The translations under genes were made by a program, and so were the position numbers. Below the pieces are notes generated by a model, which saw nothing but the letters and a program-made list of their open reading frames with translations, searched no databases and was not told the DNA's origin. A DNA stretch of 64,000 nucleotides from CAVWUA01 sp963758025 (lineage in GTDB: Bacteria; Planctomycetota; Planctomycetia; Isosphaerales; Isosphaeraceae): positions 489,381 through 553,380 of the forward strand of contig CAVWUA010000003.1 in NCBI GenBank assembly GCA_963758025.1, in the 5' to 3' direction. Shown here in pieces: positions 30,756 through 41,659 of the stretch (the first letter of the stretch is position 1; every line of letters begins with the position of its first letter).

Positions 30756-33563
30756 GTGACGACGCTCCAGAAGAAAAAGGTGGAGTCCACCCGCGACCGC
30801 GAGGCCAACGCGCGCGGCGGGTCGCCCTTGCGCCCGCACGTGATCGGGGCGGTCTTCCGGCGCGATTTTCTCGGATACTTCAGCAATCCGGCCGGTTATG
30901 TCTTCATCACGCTGTTCGTCCTGGTCAGCTCGTGGGCGGCGTTCTGCGTGCCGTCGTTCTTCGCCAATAACCTGGCGAACCTCGACACGCTGAACCAGTG
31001 GATGCCCTACCTGCTGCTGTTCTTCATCCCGGCCGTCACGATGAGCATCTGGGCCGAGGAGCGGCGGCAGGGGACCGAGGAACTCCTGCTGACCCTGCCG
31101 GCCCGCGATGTCGAGGTCGTGCTGGGCAAGTACTTCGCCGCGCTCGGCATCTACACCGTCGCCCTGGGCTTCCTGGCCCTGGGGCACATCCCGCTCCTGA
31201 GCTTCCTGGGGGAGCCGGACCTCGGCCTGATCTTCGCCACGTATCTCGGCTACTGGCTGATGGGGGCGATGCTGATCGCCATCGGCATGGTCGCGTCGAT
31301 CCTGTCGAGCAACGCCACGGTCGCGTTCATCCTCGGCGCGGTCTTCTGCGCGATTCCCGTCTTCGCCGGTCTGTTCGGCTCGCTGGTGGCCACCGTGCCG
31401 GGCCTGTCGACCCTCTTCGGCACCGAGGCGGGGGAACAGACCCGTCGGCTGATCGAGGCCCTGTCCGTCCCGGCCCAGTTCCGCGACTTCGGCGCGGGGG
31501 TCGATCCCGATCGCCGGGGTCTTCTACTTCCTGTCGCTGGCGGTCGGGATGCTCTACCTGAACATGATCTTCCTCGGCCGCCGCCACTGGGCGGGCGGCT
31601 CGCGGAGCCAGGGGTTGTGGCTGCACTACCTGGCGAGGGTCGTCGCCCTGGTCGTCGCCCTGGCGAGCCTCGACCTGATGGTCGCCCACGCCGGCTGGCG
31701 GACGGACGTGACGGCCGAGGGGCTGAACACCCTCTCGGCCGAATCCCGCGCCCTGGTCCGCGAGATTCCGGAGGAACGGCCCGTCTTCATCCAGGCCTAT
31801 TACAGCCCCGACGTGCCCCGCGAGTACATCGAGACGAAGAAAGACCTGTTGAACCTCCTGCGCGAGATCGACGCGGAAGGAGGAGACCGCGTCCGCCTGA
31901 ACCTGATCGAGACGCAACGCTATAGCGACGAGGCCCGCGAGGCCGAGAAACGGTTCGGCATCGAGCCCGAGCGCGTCTTCACGACGGACCAGGCGCGGCA
32001 GTCCTCCGAGGAAATCTATCTGGGCGTCGCCTTCAGCTCCGGTCCCGAGGAGGTCGTCATCCCGTTCTTCGACCGGGGCCTGCCCGTCGAATACGAGCTG
32101 GTCCGCTCGATCCGCGTTGTCTCGGGCTCCAAGCGGAAGAAGGTCGGCATTCTCGACACCGACGCCAAGCTGCTCGGCGGGTTCGACTTCCAGTCGATGG
32201 GCCAGAGCAACGAGTGGCAGATCGTCACCGAGCTGAAGAAGCAGTACGAGGTGACGCAGGTGCGCGGCCGACGAGCCGATCCCTAGCGATATCGACGCCC
32301 TGATCGTCGCGCAGCCGTCCTCCCTGCCGCAGCCGCAGATCGACCACCTGACCGCCTACGTCAAGGCGGGCGGGCCGACCTTGCTGTTCGTCGATCCCTT
32401 GCCGGTGATCGACCCGATGATCTCTCCGATGGAGCCCCGGATGCCCCCTGGCGGGCCGTTCAATCAGGGGCCGCAGCCCGAGCCGAAGGGGAACCTGACC
32501 CCCTTGCTCGACATGCTGGGCGTCGATTGGTCCGACGGGTCAGATCGTCTGGAACCCGTACAACCCACACCCGCAACTCGGCGACATTCCGCCGGAATAC
32601 GTCTTCATCGGCACCGGCAGCGGCAAGGATGCTTTTGGAAAGGACGCCGATCAGCAGCGGGTTGCAAGAGGTCGTCCTGCTGTTCCCGGGCCTTCTGCGC
32701 GAGCGCGGCGGCGCCGGGCCTCGGTTCACCCCGCTGCTCCGTACCGATGAACTCGGAGGCACGCTTCGCTGGGACGACATCATCCGGCGCGGGTTCCTCG
32801 GCATGGTCCAGCTCAATCCGAACCGCCCGTACCTGCCCTCCGGCCAGTCGTACACCCTGGCCGCCCACCTGAAGGGGGACCTGTCGAAGGACGCCTCGGC
32901 CGCGAAAACGGACGAGGAGAAAAAGGAGGAGACGGCGGAAACCAGGCCGGCGCGAACGTGATCCTGATCGCCGACCTGGACCTGATCTCCGACAACTTCT
33001 TCGAGCTGCGGAAGCGGCCGACCGAGGGACTGGACTTCCTCGACTTCGACAACGTGACGTTCGTCCTGAACTGCGTCGATACCCTCGTCGGCGAGGATTC
33101 GTTCATCGCCCTGCGCAAGCGACGCCCCCAGCACCGCACGCTCCTGGCGGTGGAGTCGCAGTCCCGCAAGTACATCGAGACCGCGCAGGAGCAGGCCAAG
33201 ACCGCCGAGGACGAGGCCCAGGAGCAACTGGAGGAGGCCCAGAAGCGGCTCGATAAGAAGGTCGAGGACGTCCGCGCCCGCAAGGACATGGACGAGCGCA
33301 CCAAGGAGATCATGCTGGCCAACCTCCAGGACGTCGAGAACCGCCGGCTGGAGGTCACCAAGGCGACGATCGAGGACCAGAAGCGCCAGGAGATCGCCGA
33401 GAGCCGGGCGGTCAAGGAACAGGCCATCCAGCGCATCCACAGCCGGATCAAGGCCCTGGCCATCCTGCTCCCCCCGCTGCCGGCCCTGATCCTCGGCTGC
33501 CTCGTCTTCGGCATCCGCGCCGGCCGTGAGAACGTCGGTGCCAACCCGAACCGGCTGGCGTAA
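30756..33563 (+). CDS. Fused ABC-2 permease and GldG-like auxiliary protein (GldF-GldG fusion)
   Basis: About 935 residues after frame correction. The first 280 or so form an ABC-2 type permease with about six membrane helices (for example GYVFITLFVLVSSWAAFC and YLLLFFIPAVTMSIWAEE). With no stop between, a further helix (ARVVALVVALASLDLMV) leads into a GldG/ABC_transp_aux extracytoplasmic region (RPVFIQAYYSPDVPREY, KVGILDTDAKLLGG, LTAYVKAGGPTLLFVDP). A charged coiled coil follows near 33,180-33,430 and then a final membrane helix (ALAILLPPLPALILGCLVFG). Frame breaks near 31,501, 32,265, 32,540, 32,655 and 32,944 are all bridged by continuous homology, and three of them become continuous when one base is removed. 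The start is the GTG at 30,756. It works with the ATPase upstream and probably the DUF4340 protein downstream. Confidence 0.85.
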
Positions 33564-33598
33564 GGTTTTCGCCTATTGTGAGGAGTGACGCGGTTGAT

Positions 33599-33634
33599 CC
33601 TTCTCGTTCCCATGCTCGCATGGGAACGAGAAGG
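33599..33634. repeat. Perfect 17-bp hairpin repeat (CTCGTTCCCATGC type)
   Basis: The arms 33,599-33,615 and 33,618-33,634 are exact reverse complements with a 2-base loop. A fragment of the same family (CTCGTTCCCACGCTC) occurs at 35,233-35,247. Palindromes of this sequence type are scattered in many bacterial genomes as REP elements. It sits in the short gap between the fused permease and the DUF4340 gene and may also act as an mRNA structure. Confidence 0.8.
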
Positions 33635-33699
33635 GGCGCGGAACGGCGTCATCCTGAACATTCATTCATCAATCCAACTATCAGAGCGCGTGAACAGCC

Positions 33700-35184
33700 A
33701 TGACCGAGATGAAGAAGACGGTCGCCTTCGTCGGCGTCGCGGTGGTGCTGATGGGGACCGCCGTGCTGGCGACGCGGCCGAAGATCGAGACGGCCGAGGC
33801 CTTCAGCGATCAGGGAGAAGAATTCTTCCCCGAGTTCAAGGACCCGTTCGAGGCCACGGCGCTGGAGGTCATCGACTACGACGCGGAAACCGCCTCCGCC
33901 CTCCCGTTCAAGGTGATGCTGGAGGACGGGCGGTGGGTCATCCCCTCGCACCATGACTACCCGGCCGACGCCAAGGACCGGCTGGCGAAGACGGCCGCCG
34001 GGGTCATGGACCTGACCAAGGACGTGATCGTCTCCGACCGCGCCGACCTGCACGAGGAGATGGGGGTGATCGACCCGCTCGACACCAAAACCCCCAGCCT
34101 CAAGGGGCGCGGGAAGCGCGTGACCCTGAAGAACAAGTCCGGCGAAACCCTGGCCGACTTCATCATCGGCAAGCCGGTGCCGGGCCAGGAGAACCAGCGG
34201 TTCGTCCGCGTGCCCGGCCAGAAGCGGACGTACGCCGTCAACGTCAATGTGGACCTCTCCGCCCGGTTCGCCGACTGGATCGAGACGAACCTCCTGCAAC
34301 TCCAGGCCGGCGACATCCGCCGAGTGACGATCGACAACCACAAGGTCGATCCCGAGCAGGGGACCGTCACTCCCGCCGAGGTCGTCACCATCGAACGCGA
34401 GGCCGACCAGACCCCCTGGACCCTTGACGGCGGCGTCCCCCCCGGCAAGGAGCTGGATACGACGAAGATCAACGAGCTGACCAGCGCCCTGGCCGACCTG
34501 AAGATCGTCGGCGTCCGCACCAAGCCCGAGGGGCTGACCAAGGAGTTGAAAGCCACCAAGGAGGGGACGGGCATCTCGCTCGACAACGAGGCGATCCGCT
34601 CCTTGCAGAGCCGCGGCTTTTACGTCCTGCGCGACGGCCGCCTGCTGTCGAACCAGGGAGACGTGATCGCCTTCACCGATCAAGGCATCGTGTACACCCT
34701 GCGCTTCGGCGAGGTCACGTTCGCCTCGGGCGAGGCCCTCTCCGCCGGTTCGGAAAAGGAAGCCGCCGAGGCGAAGTCGGAGGAGGAGTCGTCCGAAGGG
34801 GCCACCGAGAGCCGCTACCTGTTCGTCACCGCCGAGTTCGACCCGGACCTCGTCCCCAAGCCCGAGGGGCTACCCGACGAAACCAACGGCGAGCTTCCCG
34901 AGCACCTCTTCGAACGCACGGCCGAGCAGATCAAGGCCGACGCCCAGCAAGCCGAGTCGGCGAAGGCTCAGTACGAACGCACGCTGGAGCAAGGCCGCGA
35001 GAAGGCCAGGGAACTGACCGACCGCTTCGCCGAGTGGTACTACGTCGTCCCCGGCGACGCCTTCCGCCAGATCGTCCTGAGCCGCGACGCCCTGCTCCGC
35101 GAACCCAGCCCCGCCGGCGGAGGAACCCCTCCACCGACGCTGCCGCCGGGCTTCAACCTCCCCTCCGGCATGCCGCACCCATGA
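33700..35184 (+). CDS. DUF4340 domain protein, ABC transporter-associated
   Basis: A 494-residue protein with one N-terminal membrane helix (VAFVGVAVVLMGTAVLATRP) and a large extracytoplasmic part with the DUF4340 pattern: LIIGKPV-type segment ADFIIGKPVPGQ, RFVRVPGQKRTYAVN, and DWIETNLLQLQAGDIRRVTI. DUF4340 proteins typically neighbour GldF/GldG-like permeases, as here. An acidic, low-complexity segment (EKEAAEAKSEEESSEGATE) interrupts the second half, and a coiled coil precedes the Pro/Gly-rich tail. The frame is intact. Its biochemical role is unknown; an accessory role in the same transporter is inferred. Confidence 0.85.
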   Translation: MTEMKKTVAFVGVAVVLMGTAVLATRPKIETAEAFSDQGEEFFPEFKDPFEATALEVIDYDAETASALPFKVMLEDGRWVIPSHHDYPADAKDRLAKTAAGVMDLTKDVIVSDRADLHEEMGVIDPLDTKTPSLKGRGKRVTLKNKSGETLADFIIGKPVPGQENQRFVRVPGQKRTYAVNVNVDLSARFADWIETNLLQLQAGDIRRVTIDNHKVDPEQGTVTPAEVVTIEREADQTPWTLDGGVPPGKELDTTKINELTSALADLKIVGVRTKPEGLTKELKATKEGTGISLDNEAIRSLQSRGFYVLRDGRLLSNQGDVIAFTDQGIVYTLRFGEVTFASGEALSAGSEKEAAEAKSEEESSEGATESRYLFVTAEFDPDLVPKPEGLPDETNGELPEHLFERTAEQIKADAQQAESAKAQYERTLEQGREKARELTDRFAEWYYVVPGDAFRQIVLSRDALLREPSPAGGGTPPPTLPPGFNLPSGMPHP

Positions 35185-35534
35185 TCGCCGAACGATGATC
35201 GAAAGAAAATCGAGGCTCCTCGCCGATCCTCCCTCGTTCCCACGCTCGGAATGATGAATTTATGGGCTGCCGGGTTTCCTGGGGGATCGTGGCCCCGGAT
35301 TCGTGCCCGTGAAGGACTCCTCGTTCCTCAGCGAGAAATCCTCGTCTCTCCCCCCTCATCCCGGGGTTTCTTCTCTTCCCCCCTTTCCAAGAGGGGGGAT
35401 TGAGGGGGGTCCTCGTTCTTGGGCAGAGGATCGGTGATCGCGCACGGTCCAGTGGATTTCCCGAAACCCCCTCCGGCTCCCCCTTCGCAAAGGGGAGAGG
35501 CTGAGGGAATCTCTCTCCTCGGTCCTCGCTCGAT
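35185..35534. other. Intergenic cluster of repetitive palindrome fragments
   Basis: No gene is seen in this gap of over 500 bases (to 35,715). It contains a CTCGTTCCCACGCTC fragment at 35,233-35,247, a near-palindrome of C-run and G-run around 35,376-35,412 (CCCCCCTTTCC ... GAGGGGGG), and a related imperfect palindrome near 35,465-35,505. These are typical of dispersed repeat families and differ sharply from coding sequence. Confidence 0.65.
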
Positions 35535-35555
35535 AGTTCACTTAGTTAGTGAACT
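35535..35555. promoter_or_regulatory. Candidate operator palindrome upstream of the SLC13-like gene
   Basis: AGTTCACT and its exact complement AGTGAACT flank a 5-base centre (TAGTT), followed by an AT-rich stretch containing TTGACT at 35,570-35,575. It lies about 160 bases before the transporter start. The size and symmetry suit a dimeric repressor; the regulator is not identified. Confidence 0.35.
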
Positions 35556-35715
35556 TAATGAAAATTATCTTGACTAATCCACGTTTCAAAGAGAAGATTC
35601 TTCGCGTCCCCCGGCTCTCGGATGTCCGATAGAGAGGGGAAACTCGTCGTCGCACGACTCTGGAGAGAGGTGCTTGACGGCGGCGTGCCTGGGGTTTGCG
35701 AAGGAGTCTCCCGAG

Positions 35716-37498
35716 ATGAGCGTGGACGCCTGGATCACCCTGGTCGTGACCGGCCTGATCCTCGTGGCCTTGATCTGGGATCTGGCCCCGGCGGACGGGG
35801 TGTTCCTGGGGGCGGTGATCCTGCTGGCCCTGTTCGGGGTCATCACGCCCGAAGGAGGCGTTCGAGGGGTTCTCGAATGCGGGGATGCTGACCGTCGCGG
35901 CGCTGTTCGTCGTGGCGGCGGCCCTGCGAGAGACGGGGGTCCTCGGTTATGTCGGCCATCACCTGCTGGGCAAGGTCCGCGACGAACGGACGGCCCTCGG
36001 GCGGATCGCCGCGCTGGTGATGCCGCTGTCGGCGGTGATCAACAACACGCCGATCGTGGCGATGATGGTCCCGGTCGTCATCGACTGGTGCCGCAAGCGG
36101 CAGGTCTCTCCGTCAAAGCTGTTGATGCCGCTGTCGTTCCTGACGATCCTCGGCGGCACGTGCAGCCTGATCGGCACGAGCACGAACCTGGTCGTCCAGG
36201 GCTTGATGCTCAAGGATGGGATGCGGGGGATGAGCTTCTTCGAGATCGCCTATGCCGGCGTCCCCTGCGCCCTGGTCGGCACGCTCTACCTGTTCACGAT
36301 CGGCCGAAAGCTGCTCCCCGAGCGCAAGGAGCTGATGGAGCAGTTCGGCGAGAGCCGGCGCGACTATCTCGTCGAGATGCAGGTGCAGCCGGGCTGCCGC
36401 CTGATCGGCCAGTCGGTCGAGGCGGCGGGCCTGCGGCAGTTGCCGGGCTTGTTCCTGATCGAGATCGACCGCGACGGCCAGATCATCGGGCCGGTCGGCC
36501 CGGATGAGGTCATCCGTGCCCAGGACCGCCTGGTCTTCACCGGAGTCGCCAGCACGATCATCGACCTGGAGAAGATCCCCGGCCTGGTCCCGGCGGCCGA
36601 CACGCAGTACGAGGTTTCGTCCCGGGGGCGCCGCGGCCGCTTGCTCTGCGAGGCGGTCATCAGCCCGACCTCCCCCTTGCTCGGCAAGATGATCCGTCAC
36701 GCCAACTTCCGCGCGCTCTACGGCGCGGCGATCGTCGCCGTGCACCGCAACGGCGCGCGCATGACGAACAAGATCGGCGAGATCACCCTCCGCGCGGGAG
36801 ACACCCTGCTCTTGCAGACCGGTCCGCACTTCACCCAGGCGTACCGCAACAGCCCCGATTTTTACCTCGTCAGCGACGTGGCCGACTCACGCCCCTTGCG
36901 GCACGACCGCGCGTGGATCGCCGTCGTGCTGTTCTTCCTCCTGATCGCCCTGATGAGCACCGGCCTGATCGACACGATGCTCGCCGCCTTCCTGGCCGCG
37001 GGTTTGATGATCGCCACCCGCTGCATCTCCGCGGCGCACGCGAGAGAGTCGGTTGAGTGGCCCATGCTGGTGACGATCGCCGCGTCGTTCGGCGTGGGCA
37101 CGGCCCTGGAAAGCTCCGGGCTGGCGGAGATCCTCACCCGCGCGATGGTCGATGCCACGCGACCCTTCGGCGCGGTCGTCACCCTCTCGGCGCTCTACTT
37201 CGGCACGATGATTCTGAACGAGATGGTCACCAACAACGCGGCGGCCGTGCTGGCGTTTCCGTTCGCCTTGCAGTCCGCCGCGTTGCTGAACCTGTCCGAC
37301 GCCCGGCCGTTCGTGATCGCCGTCGCCCTGGCGGCCTCCAACGCTTATGCCTCGCCCATCGGATACCAGACCCACATGATGGTGTACGGCCCCGGCGGCT
37401 ACCGTTTCAGCGACTTCATCCGGGTCGGGCTTCCGCTGAACCTCTTGCTCTGGGGCGTCGCCACCGTGGTCATCCCTTACTGGTGGCCGCTCCAGTAA
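35716..37498 (+). CDS. SLC13/DASS-family transporter with two TrkA-C domains
   Basis: About 593 residues. The N-terminal half is a bundle of membrane helices with the SLC13-like segments NTPIVAMMVPVVIDWC and LGGTCSLIGTSTNLVVQG, and the C-terminal half has helices around NEMVTNNAAAVLAFPFA and YQTHMMVYGPGGY. Between them lie two TrkA-C/RCK-C-like domains (CRLIGQSVEAAGLRQLPGLF and SPLLGKMIRHANFRALYGA). The family imports anions such as sulfate or dicarboxylates with sodium; the substrate here is not determined. One extra base near 35,852 breaks the frame: removal gives ITPEEAFEGFSNAGMLTV. AAGGAG about 9 bases upstream supports the ATG at 35,716. It ends six bases before the convergent cyclophilin-fusion gene. 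Confidence 0.88.
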
Positions 37499-37503
37499 CC
37501 GGC

Positions 37504-40075
37504 TCAGCGCCGATCCTTGCGTTTCCCGAGCGTCTCGCCGAGTTCGTCACCAGGCAGCCAGGGGGTCAAGCCGATCAGCGATTGCGTCTGTCCCGGCGCG
37601 GCGAACCCGCTGGCGATTCCCGACGCCGCGTCGCTCCTTCCGGCCGCCTTCACGGGCATCAGGCTCAGGCCGCTGGCCGGGCTGAACATGGCCGCCGAGG
37701 GGGGCATCGGGATCGGTGCGCCGCCGTACTTCCGCCCCTGGCCGAACTGAAAGAGCTGATTTCCCGAGGTGGTCATGCGGATCGTGTAGTACGAGTCTCC
37801 CGGCTGGTACACGCCGACGTCCGTCTTGCCGTCGCCGTCGAAGTCCCCCGTCACCGGAACCGGATCGCCGCCGTACTTCCGTCCCTGGCCGAACTGGAAG
37901 AGCAGGTTACCCGTCGGGCCAAACGTATGCAGCGTGAAGTAGGAGTCCCCCGGCTGGAACACGCCGACATCCGTCTTGCCGTCGCCGTCGAAGTCCCCCG
38001 TCACCGGGATCGGGGCACCGCCGTAGAGCCGCCCCTGGCCGAAGGTGAGTTTCATGTTCCCCATCGACGACGTGTGCAGCGTGTACGTCGAGACGTCCGG
38101 CTGATAGACGCCGACATCGGTAATCCCGTCGCCGTCGAAATCCCCGGTGATCGGGATCGGATTGCCGCCGTACTTTCGTACCCTGGCCGAACTGGAAGAG
38201 CAGGTTGCCCGTGTCGGTCATGAGGGTGAAGTAGGAGTCACCCGGCTGGAACACGCCGACGTCCGAGCGGCCGTCGCCGTTGAAGTCGCCGGTGACGGGG
38301 ATCGGGTCGCCGCCGTAGAGCCGCCCCTGGCCAAACTGACGCAACCAGTTCCCCGAGGAGGAGGTCTGCAAGGTGAACTTCGAATCCGAGGGTTGATAGA
38401 CCCCATAATCGGTCTGGCCGTCGCCATCGAAATCCCCGGTGACGGGGATCGGGTCGCCACCGTAAAGCCGCCCCTGGCCGAACGTGACCTTCCGGTTCCC
38501 CGACGACGACGTTTGCAGCGTGTAGAACGAGGCCCCCGGCTGATACACGCCGAGGTCGGTCTTGCCGTCTCCGTCGAAGTCGTCCAGGGTCGGATGCACG
38601 ACCATCGGGTTCGTCGCGACGTTCGCCGTCGTGCTGGCGACCTTGTTCAGGTTATGGAACGTATCCTGAATCGTCACGCTCACCGGATACATCCCCGCGC
38701 TGGCGTAGATGTGCGAGCCGATGACGTTGTAACCGCCGCCGGTCCTGGGCGTGATCGTGCCGAACGAGGTGAACCCGTCCCCCCACTGGATCGTCGCCTT
38801 GTAGTTCGACAAGGGACGCGGCACCGACACGTCGAAGGTTGCCAGGGTGACGTTCTTCGCGACAGTCCGCGCTGAGGTGTCGAATGCCGTCCCTCCCTGC
38901 GCGGTGATCGTCGGATCTTTGAACGTGACGGTGATCTTCTCCGTGTCGAACTCGTTCGACGCGGAGCCTCGGCTGGTGGCGCCCGTTTGTCGGACCCCGA
39001 CGATCAGGTGGACATCCCCCTTGTAACCGGCCTCCGGCGTGACCGTGACCGTGTTGCCCGAGGTCGAGACGGTCGCGTGCGCCACGGTGTCCAGCACCGC
39101 CGCGTCGAAGCTCATCGGGTCGTTTTCGAGGTCAATCCCGCTGAGCACGATGTCGAAGGGCCGGCCGGTCGCCGCGATCTGATTCGAGACCGGTCCGAGG
39201 ATCGGCGGGTCGTCCGTCGAGTCGTTGACGATCGTCGCGACGAAGTTCCGCGAGGTGCTGTTGCCGTCGGGATCGGTGGCCGTCACGGTGATCGTCGCGC
39301 TGCCCGTGGCGGCCTTCGCGTCGAGCGTCAGGACGGCGTCGGTCGTGTCGTCGATGATCGTCGCGCTGGTGATGAGGATTGTTGACGTGGGCGTGTTGTT
39401 CGGCGGGCCGCTATTGGGCACGTGGTCGATCGTGTCCAGCACGTCGAAGCCTCGGACGAGCTGGCCGAAGATCGTATGGTTGAAATCCAGGAACCGCTGA
39501 GGTCCGACCGTGACGAAGAACTGCGAGCCGTTGGTGTCCTTGCCCGAGTTGGCCATCGCGAGCTGACCGTTGCCGCTGAAGATGGCCTCGGGGTTGAACT
39601 CGTCGCCGAATGTGAACCCGGGACCGCCCGAGCCGTTGCCGTTGGGGTCCCCTCCCTGGATCACGAAATCGGGAACGGTGCGGTGGATCTTCAGCCCGTT
39701 ATAGAATCCCTGCTCGACCAGCGACCGGATCGTGTCCACGGTCTTGGGGGCGAGGTCGTGAAAGAGCTGGAAGGTCATGTCCCCATAACCCTGCACCGAG
39801 AGCTTCAGGTACGGGTTCCCCTGGTGCAGCGAGGCCGTGACCGCCTGCCCGTTGGTGCTGCTGACCGAATACGTCAGCGGTTGCCCGTCGGCGTCGAATC
39901 CCGTCACCGGCACGATCAGCGACTTGTTCGCCGGCACGTTCGCCGGGGCCAACGGAGTGACCACCGGCGCCGCCATCAGGAGCCTCGGTTCGACGGCCTC
40001 AACCCGAGGCCCCGCCCACCGATCACGCCGTCTCGGGGCGGAGCGTCCTCCCCGCATGTCACCACGTCGTCCCAT
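37504..40075 (-). CDS. Exported cyclophilin fused to Ig/PKD-like domains and six FG-GAP-like repeats
   Basis: About 857 residues after correcting one frame break near 38,180. The N-terminus carries VEAVEPRLLMAA, a clear LEPR-XLL-type motif. A cyclophilin-type peptidyl-prolyl isomerase follows at about residues 95-250, with KIHRTVPDFVIQGGDPNGNG (catalytic Arg region), GQLAMANSGKDTNGSQFFVT and FLDFNHTIFGQLVRG. Then come Ig/cadherin-like strands, a PKD-like segment (ATIQWGDGFTSFGTI), and six repeats of about 50 residues of the form DFDGDGKTDVGVYQPGDSYYTL...FGQGRLYGGDPIPVTG. The calcium-loop motif suggests a beta-propeller. An extracellular protein-folding or surface-attached role is inferred. 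The start could be the codon at 40,075 or the ATG at 40,057. The last repeat loses its terminal part and is followed by a short tail. Confidence 0.88.
37680..38605 (-). repeat. Six tandem FG-GAP-like repeats of about 150 bp
   Basis: The repeats share an almost constant string, with GQGRLYGG or GQGRKYGG followed by PIPVTGDFDGDG. DNA similarity between units is high, for example the blocks around 37,840-37,890, 37,990-38,040, 38,290-38,335 and 38,440-38,490, which indicates recent expansion. Six copies would fit a six-bladed propeller. Confidence 0.85.
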
Positions 40076-40293
40076 GCGTCACCTGGCCTCGTCCGAGGCC
40101 CTCCCTCGTTGGTGTTGACCCGTTCGGCCCGACCGACCTCCGACCCTCTCGACCCCCAGCGGAGCCTATTCCTGGGTCGAATGCATGATATCGTCCCGCG
40201 GACTGCGCGGACAAGTCCCTGGTTGGATTTCCTGTTGATCGGAGGCGGCACGGTTTGGCTGGACCGGCATCCTCACGCGTTGGGATCGCGTCA

Positions 40294-41659
40294 TCAAGGG
40301 GTGGAGCCCCAGGTCGATTGGCCGGCGCCGGGGGGGCTGTCGGGGGCGTCGGTGCCGTCGGTCAGCAGTAAGCCGATGATCGCCACCTCGGATTCGCGGA
40401 GATCGAGCAGTGCCTCGATCCATCCGGAGCGGGCGTCGGCGTAGGTCCGCAGCGCCGAGATGACGACGCGGGGCAGGGAGTCCTGACCGTCGCGGAAGCG
40501 GTCGCGGTAGAGGGTGAAGGCCTCGGACGCCTCGGGGACGATCCCATCGCGATACTCGCCGACCGCGGCGAGACTCGCCTGGTAGTGCGCGAACGTCGAG
40601 GCAAGGCGGGATTCGAGCTGGCCCTGAAGGCGGCGGAGCTTTTCGCGGCTGCCGGCGACGATGTGGCGGGCGGCGACGATGTTGCCCTGATTGCGGTCCC
40701 AGAGCGGTACTTCCATGTTGAACCGGAAGTAGCCGAACGTCTGGTTGTTGATCGGGTTGGGCGCGACGCCGAGCCGGACGTAAAAGTCGGGGATTGGCTC
40801 GGCCTCGGCGCGGCGGAGGCCGATTTCCTCGCGGCGGATCTCCAACGCGGCGACGTGGATCTCCGGACTCTCGCGGAGCAGGTCCTCCAGGCAGTGGGCC
40901 TGGTCGAGCAGCGGGATGGCCCGCTCCAGGTCGTCAACGAGCGGCCGTGGCGGCAGCGAAGGGGAGCCGAGGAACGCGGCGAGATCGTGCCAGGACTCGT
41001 CCAGGTCGGCCCGCGAACGGGTGATCTTCAGACGCCGTTGCCGGGCCTCGACGCGGGCCGTCAGCAGGTCAGGACGTGAGGCGTCGTCACTGGCGGACTT
41101 CCGCTCGACGATCCGGGCCAGCTCATCGGCAAGTGCGAGCGACGTTCACATTCAGCGCCAACAGGCGTTGCCGGGCCAGAACGCGGTCGTAGCGGAGGCG
41201 GAGGCCGTTCAGGACCCGACGTTGCTGGGCCTGGAGGATCCACTCGGCCTGCTGGACCGCGACCTCGGCCCGCTGCCGCTCGATCCGGAGCTTCCCGCCG
41301 GTAACGATTGGCTGCTGGACGAAGACGTTGAACTTGCCGACGGTGCTCCGGTCGCCGAGGTTGTGCGGGTCCCACGGGACGAACCTCGGGTTCGGGTAGA
41401 GCCCTGCCTGGACGGCCCGACCGCGGGCCTCGCCGAGCTGCGCCTCGGCCTGCCGGATCGTCGGATTGTTCGCCAGGGCCTGCGCGGCGAGGTCGGCCCA
41501 GCCGAGGGCCGCCCCCGGCGGCGGGACCGTCGCGACTTCAGGGCCGGGAACAAGCTGGAGGCTGGCGGCCGGAAGGGGCGTCGGTAACGGGCGTTCGACC
41601 GTCGCGGTCGTCTGACCGATCAGCATCAGTGCCCAAAATATCGGACCCTGCATCACCAC
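40294..41659 (-). CDS. TolC-like outer-membrane efflux factor
   Basis: About 454 residues with a signal peptide (IFWALMLIGQTTA) and the two halves of an outer-membrane factor: WADLAAQALANNPTIRQAEAQLGEAR with the usual GLYPNPRF segment, then EEIGLRRAEAEPIPDFYVRLG and FRFNMEVPLWDRNQGNI in the second half. Such proteins form the outer-membrane channel of tripartite efflux or type I secretion systems. A frame break near 41,145 is bridged by SLALADELARIVERK. The start may be GTG at 41,659 or ATG at 41,653. It is divergent from two other outer-membrane factor genes and may be co-transcribed with the cyclophilin fusion 218 bases downstream. Confidence 0.87.

Noticed and set aside
37680..38605. CRISPR-like array because of regular 150-bp repeats
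   Set aside because: The repeats are in-frame protein-coding FG-GAP-like units with no distinct spacers and no cas genes nearby.
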